Shown here: positions 63,108-64,000 of the stretch, piece after piece
Layout: each line of letters starts with the position of its first letter
Numbering within the stretch: position 1 is the first letter of the stretch
Origin: Streptomyces sp. DH41
GTDB taxonomy: Bacteria > Actinomycetota > Actinomycetes > Streptomycetales > Streptomycetaceae
Direction of reading: 5' to 3'
DNA length: 64,000 nucleotides
NCBI RefSeq assembly: GCF_029813785.1
Contig: NZ_JARVKY010000005.1
Location: 331,772-395,771, forward strand
Program-made: the position numbers and the translations under genes
Notes under the pieces: model-generated
What the model was told of the DNA's origin: nothing
The model's database searches: none
Seen by the model: only the letters and a program-made list of their open reading frames with translations

Positions 63108-64000
63108 TCACGAAGTCCGCCGTACCGCGTCCGGCGGGCGCCACCCCAGGGCCCGTGAGATACCGAGTGCCGCCAGCCGCACCGCCGGGACCAGCGTGGG
63201 CACTTGGGCGTCCGCGTGCGGTACCACGACCGACACGGCGGCGACCACCGCGCCGTCCCGCCCGTGCACCGGAGCGGCCACCGACAGGGCGTCGTCCGTG
63301 ATCTGACGGTCACTCACCGCCGCACCGGTGCGCCGCACCCCGGCCAGCACCCGGCGCAGCCGCGCCGGGTCGGTGATCGTGTACGGGGTGAAGGCGGCGA
63401 GCGGGCCGGCCCGGTACTCCTCCTGGAACTCCGGTCCCTCATGCGCGAGCAGGGCGAGCCCGACCCCGGTGGCGTGCAGCGGCCAGCGGGCGCCGACGCG
63501 GATGTGCACGCCGACCGACGACCGCGCCGCCAGCCACTCGGTGTAGACGACCTCGTCTCCGTCGCGCACCGCCAGCTGCACGTTCTCGTGCGTCGCCTCG
63601 TACAGGTCCTCCAGGTACGGCAGCGCGACCTGCCGCAGCGCGAGACCGCGCGGGGCGAGCGCGGCGACCTCCCACAGCCGCAGTCCGACGTGGTAGGCAC
63701 CCGACTCGTCCCGCTCCAGCGCGCCCCACTCGGTCAGCGCGCCCACCAGCCGGTGCGCGGTGGTCAGGCTCAGCCCGGCCCGGCGGCTGATGTCCGTCAG
63801 ACACAGCGCCGGGTGCTCGTGGTCGAACACGGCGAGCACGGACAGCAGCCGGCCGGGGGCGGTGGAGGCGCCCGCGCGCGAGCGACGTCGGGAGTGGGGG
63901 AGGGCGGGTGGTATGGCCGGACACCTCTTCCATGGCGGGACGTGGCGGGGCTGGGCGGGGCGGGCGGGGCGGGGCGGGGCGTCGCCGCGTTCGCCGCCAC
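63108..64000 (-). CDS. IclR-family transcriptional regulator, N-terminus not resolved
   Basis: The HTH spans 'ALCLTDISRRAGLSLTTAHR', followed by the effector domain (YHVGLRLWEVAALAPRGLA, 'QLAVRDGDEVVYTEWLAARS', 'VGLALLAHEGPEF', 'SVAAPVHGRDGAVVAAVSVV'). A GTG at 63839 lies inside the first HTH helix ('GRLLSVLAVFD'), so it is too late for the true start. Upstream the frame is open to the window edge with no ATG/GTG. The start is therefore beyond 64000 or uses an unusual codon. Target and effector unknown. Confidence 0.75.
   Translation of the reverse strand, partial: GGERGDAPPRPARPAQPRHVPPWKRCPAIPPALPHSRRRSRAGASTAPGRLLSVLAVFDHEHPALCLTDISRRAGLSLTTAHRLVGALTEWGALERDESGAYHVGLRLWEVAALAPRGLALRQVALPYLEDLYEATHENVQLAVRDGDEVVYTEWLAARSSVGVHIRVGARWPLHATGVGLALLAHEGPEFQEEYRAGPLAAFTPYTITDPARLRRVLAGVRRTGAAVSDRQITDDALSVAAPVHGRDGAVVAAVSVVVPHADAQVPTLVPAVRLAALGISRALGWRPPDAVRRTS

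Noticed and set aside
63797..64000. Separate small Pro-rich gene at the right edge
   Set aside because: The frame overlaps the HTH-encoding part of the IclR-family gene and has no domain; composition is low-complexity.

Overview
The window is high-GC DNA with the gene density, overlapping ATGA/GTGA starts, GTG starts and gene families of a Streptomyces chromosome (DUF5753 regulator plus DUF397 protein, an OpcA-containing pentose-phosphate cluster, a tendamistat-like secreted protein, a QsuB-type dehydratase). No rRNA, tRNA, CRISPR array or insertion sequence was recognised. It splits into an accessory defence region (about 1-31,400) and a conserved chromosomal region (about 31,500-64,000).

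Accessory region. At the left edge is a truncated Rad50/SMC-like ATPase. Next come an RsbW-like ATP-binding protein, two decayed fragments of OLD-nuclease TOPRIM domains flanking a small secreted tendamistat-fold protein, a membrane-anchored serine hydrolase, and a DUF5753/DUF397 pair. From 6.4 to 31.4 kb lies a large divergent locus. Leftward it encodes a 2,113-residue Ser/Thr kinase-DEAD/DEAH helicase-DUF1998 fusion, a DrmD-like SNF2 helicase, a DrmMI-like adenine methyltransferase and an unknown helical protein. Rightward it encodes a 1,237-residue protein with a complete sigma-70 core, a duplicated unknown domain and a long coiled coil, then DrmA, DrmB and a small SF1 (UvrD-like) ATPase, all with 4-nt overlaps. 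DrmA, DrmB, DrmD and DrmMI together indicate a class 1 DISARM-type system. The usual DrmC (phospholipase D) is not seen, and the kinase-helicase, sigma/coiled-coil protein and SF1 ATPase are extra. This is the best candidate here for a previously undescribed system: a DISARM variant with its own kinase and its own sigma factor, arranged around one divergent promoter region that carries 10-bp tandem repeats.

Conserved region. A GNAT acetyltransferase, a peptide-type ABC importer (lipoprotein plus a fused double permease, no ATPase) and an MFS exporter are followed by a pterin/purine-like cluster. That cluster holds a CDP-alcohol phosphatidyltransferase, an MDR dehydrogenase, a 6-pyruvoyl-tetrahydropterin-synthase (PTPS) homologue lacking canonical residues, a glycosyltransferase, a methyltransferase with a 13-unit 8-residue repeat, a flippase-like membrane protein, a creatininase-family amidohydrolase and a GTP cyclohydrolase II homologue. 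The last has Met in place of the Tyr that distinguishes normal GCH II from the FAPy-forming paralogue of S. coelicolor, so the cluster probably makes an unknown GTP-derived metabolite.

A serine hydrolase then precedes a quinate/shikimate module: MHS transporter, TetR repressor, shikimate dehydrogenase and 3-dehydroshikimate dehydratase, with two related operator-like sites. After a membrane protein with a repetitive extracytoplasmic-type domain comes the tkt-tal-zwf-opcA-pgi-gnd operon, which reads leftward and is divergent from an AraC-type regulator across a perfect 15-bp palindrome. An IclR-type regulator is cut by the right edge.

The order of the right half matches what I recall of S. 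coelicolor around SCO6640-SCO6663. There the Pgl (BREX type 2) genes sit just to the left, which suggests that this position is a chromosomal hotspot for exchangeable defence systems.
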